This document shows positions 58,832-64,000 of a DNA stretch of 64,000 nucleotides, piece by piece. The stretch spans positions 1 through 64,000 of the forward strand of contig QVRM01002137.1 of the NCBI GenBank assembly GCA_003439945.1, written 5' to 3'. Source of the stretch: Dermanyssus gallinae (taxonomy: Eukaryota; Arthropoda; Arachnida; Mesostigmata; Dermanyssidae). The stretch's first letter is position 1, and each line of letters starts with the position of its first letter. Made by a program: the position numbers and the translations under genes. Under the pieces are notes generated by a model, which was not told where the DNA came from, searched no databases, and worked only from the letters and a program-made list of their open reading frames with translations.

Positions 58832-59803
58832 CTGCGGATCGGGAACCGCTCGGGACCGGACCATCCATCTGTTTAATGGTTAACAGCAGCCGGCAAGTCC
58901 CCCCCCTCCCCCCCCAATCTCTGGTCGATCTCTTAATAGTCAGTAGTCTGTCTACAAACTGTCTCGGGATTGAGCGCTGCTCATAGGTTCTTCGCCCAGG
59001 TTGGTCTGTGAGGATCAGGCGGGTGATATCGGACGAACCACCCTGAGTGTGCACCCCTCTCTCCACCCAGTCAGAGTACAAACGGTTCCGGGAAAGTCAC
59101 TGCCACCGTCACCACATCACACAAGCACCAGCATAAACCAGTCGCGGCGTGCTCGGGAGTCGTCATTTAGGCAAGCAAACGGAGACAGAAGCAGACTGGA
59201 ATGCTTGACGAGCATGATTAGTTGATTCGTTGGATCGATCGATTTACGGATATTCATGCGTCGTCTCTCCACGCGTGCCTCGGTTGACTTAAAAGAACAG
59301 CAAAAGGAACAACAACAACAGCAACAACAATAGCAACACAATAACAACGACACCATCACATAGACACAGATAAACACATCAGCGTTGAGGACGGTAAGGA
59401 GTCACGGTCATATGAGCGACTGTTGCAGATGTCCAGACGAACGCGAATTAACTGAAGTGGCCGCCGCCATCGAGAGAGAGAGTCAGAGGGACAGATCGAA
59501 ATTTTGATCTATTCAACAGTAGATCGATTAGCAGCGAGGTCGATCAAGAGAGAAAGAGAAAGTTGAAGAAATGAGCGGGATTAAACGTGGTGTTTTGTTT
59601 AAGGTCTGTTCTTTGTCAATCGCTATTAGGGTCATGTTATGCATAATAGCAATGTGTGTGTTACCATTAATACTCCTGAGTGGAAACTGGGCGTTACATG
59701 TTTTCCTCCAAAGGTCCCAAATATATATATATATATATATATAGAAAATATTGTGATTATTTATTAATCATTTACAATACGTTTGCACACTCGGCAGTGC
59801 TCG

Positions 59804-59837
<34 letters not shown>

Positions 59838-60952
59838 TAGCATGGAATTTACATGACACATGGCTACGCCAATATCTCATAGAGGCACCACGGTACAGAC
59901 AGAGGATTTTCGCACATTTCATATAAAAATACGTTGGCAAATAAAATATATGCGAATACATTTGTATCTCGTATATACAGATTTTATCTGCAATTTGTAT
60001 GCGAATGGATTATTAGGCCATGTTACCTGCACATTTTCATAGCATACATAAAGTGGAATCAAGTTTTATTTCACTGTAGCCTCGGCGTTATAACATGATG
60101 TGCACGATATTATATTTGAGCTTATATGGCCCGCAATGACGACGCTTTGATTTTGGGCAACAATCAAATACTTGATATCGTCCAGTATCGTCTTCACCAC
60201 AGAATCTACAGACATAATCGCGGAGTTCGTGTCATACTGGTGGTAACTATGTGGTTCGACAGATTAAAGCGGGTGTTTTTGCGAAATGATTGATTACTAA
60301 CATGAGGTGGCGGTTCTCTCTTATTTTCTCTAAGCCCGTAGTTAGTGTCGTAAGTTGCTTCTGGCAAATACAGGAAGTAATCGTATAAACCACTATCGAA
60401 AAAAAAGAGAAAAAAAAATCCTAAAATAAATACCTTTATGCCGGTACGTTGTCAGATACGAAGTCTTCTGAAGGGCTCGCTCGACGTACATGTGAAGCGA
60501 GAGAGTGGTAGACAGATTCTTGGGCATTCCCAACACTCGTTGTATATGGTTACAGTCTATAGCCATTCCAGTCTCTATATGTCGCTTAGTGTGAGAAAGG
60601 GTGCTATTGCGGATAGGCGACTTTTACAATAGGGCCGATATTTTATTGGAATATACTCTCATCGTTGTTGTAAGATCGACGCCAAGAAAACGTTTACTGC
60701 TTAGCCGTAGGCCGCTGTTGTAGCTTAGTAGTAGCTGTAGTAGCGTGCCTGTCGGAGTATGGGCACGGCTCAACATCATACCCAAGTAAGCGAGGTGGCC
60801 AGCGAGCTCCATATGTATGCGGTCAATCTTGATGCGATGATCTATTGCATACTGAACCTACTAGACTAAAGCGTAAAATGTTCGCCCTGGTTGTCTTTAT
60901 GTTCAATCTGAATTTTGTTTGAATTTCTGGAATTTCTATATATATATATTCT

Positions 60953-61783
60953 ATGATAGAGGCGTTCCTTGTCTCGAAGGGACTTGAGATAAACACCAGG
61001 AAAACCAAAGCCATGAAATTCAGGCGTGGAGGTCGATTGGCTGCCAGAGACGTTATACGTTGCTGCGGCCAACCATTGGAGTTTGTTAACTCTTTCCAGT
61101 ATCTTGGCCTTCGGGTTCATTATACGGGAACGACGTTCACAGCGCATATAAACGAAACAGTACGGAAGGCACTTGTCTCTCTTTACGGGGAAGTAGGCAA
61201 TGTCCGAAGACTGTCCGTTTTCTCAGCAGTGAGGCTCTTCATGCTTAAGATTGTTCCGGGGCTGATGTATGGCCTTGACAGGGTGTGGAACCACCTCACA
61301 CTGGCGAATTTTAACCAGCTTGAGAGGTGTTTCTCATTATATATGAAGCGAGTGCTTTGCTTGTCTATTCGAGCAAGGAGCCGCTTTGTGTATCTCATGT
61401 CAGGTTGTCCACCGGCTACTGAAACAATCCGACTAAGGCTGAAGATGCCGCGTACAGTACCATACGAATGTTTCATTTCTGAATGGGAAGCTAAAGTCGA
61501 ACAGGCCAGACGGGAGGTCGGTGGTTTGGACGTTTTCAATGCCGTGCACCTTTGGTCTGGTCCTGCATGTGACAGTCGCCACGTATACACCAGGTACATA
61601 GTGCATGGTTATCACTACCTGGTATGTTCAAACGCAGCCTTTCACGAGGAGTACGAGTTGTGCACCTGCCGGTTCTGCCTGAAGAGGTGTGCCAAGTACC
61701 ATGCAGTGGGATGCACAGCGCTGAACACAACATCGTTACACTACTTCTCTCGCCGAAAGCGTGAAGAAGATAGAGTATTATGA
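60953..61783 (+). mobile_element. LINE ORF2 C-terminal fragment, open over 276 codons, between (TA)n arrays
   Basis: The frame opens MIEAFLVSKGLEINTRKTKA, then FVNSFQYLGLRVHYTG (the RT palm/thumb transition: K-T-K and YLG motifs), then RSRFVYLMSGCPPATETIRL. It ends with a Cys/His-rich CTCRFCLKRCAKYHAVGC. The catalytic YADD region is missing, so it is 5'-truncated, as usual for target-primed insertions. AATAAA is at 61823. The 3' end GGAATTGGAATATATA passes straight into a 90-bp TA array, and TA repeats also precede the 5' end. The absence of stops suggests a recent insertion. The clade is not certain; it resembles the relic at 62640-63310. Confidence 0.82.
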
Positions 61784-61843
61784 AGAAACATCGTGAACTG
61801 TATATTATACTCAATCTGAGTGAAATAAATCTAATTGGAATTG

Positions 61844-61846
<3 letters not shown>

Positions 61847-61937
<91 letters not shown>
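61847..61937. repeat. (TA)n microsatellite at LINE 3' end
   Basis: About 45 TA units beginning immediately after the LINE 3' end. Confidence 0.95.
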
Positions 61938-61940
<3 letters not shown>

Positions 61941-62639
61941 CATATAACTAAACTTGTAAAGCTTTTCGTGCTACCAGAAACTGTTAAGGCTATACAGTTG
62001 ATCCGCCGCACGCATACGTACATGCATACAGATTTATTATGGATCGCATTTGGCACCAAAAGAGAAATTGCAACGCGTCCAGTAAGTGCTTGATGCAAGT
62101 AAGTGCTCCAATGTAGCGCTTTAATATTCGATATTGTCGTCGCATTATGTCGAAGTCTGTAGATGACTTGTCGTGTGGACTGGAATAGCACAAGTCGCTG
62201 AATAATCGCGGCTAGACAGCCGATACTGGAGGCAGCATCTCTCCGTTTGAGAGCGCGAGTGTAAATCTGGGCTTACGCTGGAAGGTGCATAGATGACCTA
62301 ATATACTGCTACAGACATGGTAAGCTAAGTTGGACAATGATTTCATTTTCTTTTCACACTATTCGTGTAAAATACCTACTATATCCGCAGAACATATGTC
62401 TGCGTTTTGCTAAGAACATGTATCACATACGCCAATTTATCATCCAGTTATACATTTGAGTTTAAGAGTTGGCGCACCGAATCGATTTCACTACACACTG
62501 GTTGAAATGATATCTATCACACGCATTACATAGTTTACAAATACAATTTACTTCCGGCTCGTGAAATCCCTGTGTCTCGCAAACAACATGATGAAACCCA
62601 TCAACCGCAAACCTAGTGATAAATGTCTATTTTACCTTT

Positions 62640-63310
62640 TACTAAGTTTTTAACTGGTATTGGCTGGAGCTGTGAACAAAAGCGGGTCGACTTCCTTGAG
62701 TTTCGCTTTATGGGTGCCAATGGACTCGCAGTAGGACTCAGTTTCTGTAAGGCCAAACATTTGGCGGATCTCCTCAACGAAGGGAGGCGTGTCGAGCAAT
62801 AACAACAATAAGTATACTAGACGGTTGCGGGTCGACGTATGAAGGCCTAGAACTAGCTTCAGAAATGCCGGTCTAACTCTATCGATTGTAGCCATGTCCC
62901 GAGGAGAAAGCTTCTCACGGACTATCTGGATCACGTAAGAAGCTGACGGTGCAATTTTTAGGCTAAAGGGTGTGAGCGCTGTCTCCACAGATAGCTTCTG
63001 CGGATTCTCAATTTTAGTGGCTGCGACGATTGCTTTCCTAGCTCTTTCCTCGATATGCGCAGGGTTAACCTTCTAGTGGTTAAAATTGTTAGGCCGAGAT
63101 AAGTAAAAGAAATAACCACCTCCAGGTGTTCACCCACAGAGTTTTCCCCCGTTCTGAAACTCTATGGCTACAGTTTTAGACTTGTTGATTTTACGTGCGA
63201 CGTCATCAACATAGTTACAGTGTTGCAAGCGCTTGTTATAAGTGAAATCTGCTCGTGCAATACATCACGAGGTCGTCCGCATACAGAATCAGGTTCATGG
63301 ATTGATGTCG
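62640..63310 (-). mobile_element. Degenerate LINE with YADD motif
   Basis: Minus strand: NLILYADDLVMYCTS near 63290-63245 (RT motif C), then VARKINKSKTVAIEFQNGGK, NPAHIEERARKAIVAA, and ETALTPFSLKIAPSASYVIQ. These are followed by TIDRVRPAFLKLVLGLHTST with RNRLVYLLLLLLDTPPFVEE, ending at PANTS (62650). The RNRLVYL and TPPFVEEIR blocks correspond to RSRFVYL and PPATETIR in the element at 60953, so the two belong to related families. Stops at several points show that this copy is older. Confidence 0.78.
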
Positions 63311-63771
63311 TTGTTTAATAAGTTGGATAATGAGTCAAGATGAGTAGTGTCGGAACGGGAACAGGTTGTTTGAGCGTGCGAAACCGCTGATCGCGCGCAA
63401 GGAAGTGCCTGGTCAAGCCTAGAATTGTTTGGTATAAGAACAACCCGCTTGGTCACGACTGCACATATGATATATATATATATATATATATATTTGGTCG
63501 CATGTTACTTTGGTTCGTGGCGGGGGTTGTTGCGTTCTCAGCCGCTCGGCGCGATTACACGACCATGAAGCCGCTGCTTCTTTCGCTACTGTATTTATTT
63601 GTATCTCTCTCTCCCTTTATATATATCTTCTCCGTTACGTGAATCGCCCGATTTGCGAAGGACGGTCATATCACTCGTAGGAACACCCACGGATATATAT
63701 ATATATATATATACGAGCATTTATTTGTGTGTGAGAACTAGAGTAGCACACTTATTGAAGCAAACCCATTA

Positions 63772-63805
<34 letters not shown>

Positions 63806-63879
63806 GGGATCTTGTAAACCGCTTTTAATTCTCGCATAGGGCTTCACTGCGAGAGTTTCGTAGGGGTTTTAAGTAGAAG

Positions 63880-64000
63880 ATGAGAGAAGTACCAGAAGCG
63901 TTCTATAAGACGCCGGCAATGTTAGAGAACGCATGGATGGAACCGCTCTTCGAGCAGCGTCACGTTCTCACCCGCTTCACCGTCCACGGGTTCCACCACA
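63880..64000 (+). CDS. Open frame running off the right edge
   Basis: An ATG at 63880, three bases after an in-frame TAG, opens a frame that is still open at the window end: MREVPEAFYKTPAMLENAWM, then EPLFEQRHVLTRFTVHGFHH. The composition is protein-like, and GC content rises against the TA-rich DNA before it. It could be a first exon or a transposon fragment. Forty codons are too few to decide, and I recognise no family. Confidence 0.3.
   Translation, partial: MREVPEAFYKTPAMLENAWMEPLFEQRHVLTRFTVHGFHH

Overview
This is a stretch of eukaryotic nuclear DNA, most likely from an arthropod. The evidence is spliced genes with GT-AG introns, tRNA-derived SINEs with target-site duplications, LINE fragments resembling the R1 and I groups, a mariner (DD34D) transposon, a Gypsy-like LTR element, and very many (TA)n, (CAA)n/(GTT)n and (CT)n arrays. 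A mite or other chelicerate is possible, but the sequence alone does not settle it. There are no bacterial operons, CRISPR arrays or rRNA genes.

Layout. 1-7335: low-complexity DNA with no recognisable exon, either the 5' flank or a 5' intron of the next gene. 7336-28505 (+): ten exons of a Milton/TRAK (trafficking kinesin-binding protein) orthologue. All splice junctions keep phase, and the 5' coding exon or exons lie outside or are unrecognised. The protein is the adaptor that couples mitochondria, through Miro, to kinesin-1 and dynein-dynactin. The coiled-coil exons carry a CC1-box-like AAHIG and a Spindly-like LAAEL motif. Exon sequences are GC-rich and conserved; the introns are full of microsatellites and contain SINEs. 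28506-31900: 3' flank with a candidate poly(A) signal, then (TA)n-rich DNA. 31900-48350: a transposon graveyard. It holds LINE relics with RT motifs, SINEs, and two copies of a 0.9 kb duplicated unit, one of which was later hit by a SINE and a LINE. It also holds a 1.3 kb mariner element split by a 3.5 kb rearranged LTR retrotransposon. 48400-52700: CAA/GTT-rich DNA with low transposon content and a few protein-like open segments, perhaps another gene with unrecognised exons. 53270-63500: further LINE relics (RNase H-bearing, I-like; and an 831 bp intact LINE C-terminal ORF lying between (TA)n arrays), low-complexity DNA and one weak ORF. The right edge (63880-64000) is an open frame that runs off the window.

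The only confidently functional gene is milton/TRAK. The most informative structures are the nested insertions, in which one element dates another, and the internally inverted LTR element that still has intact outer ends and a 4-bp target duplication. I did not find a convincing new molecular system.
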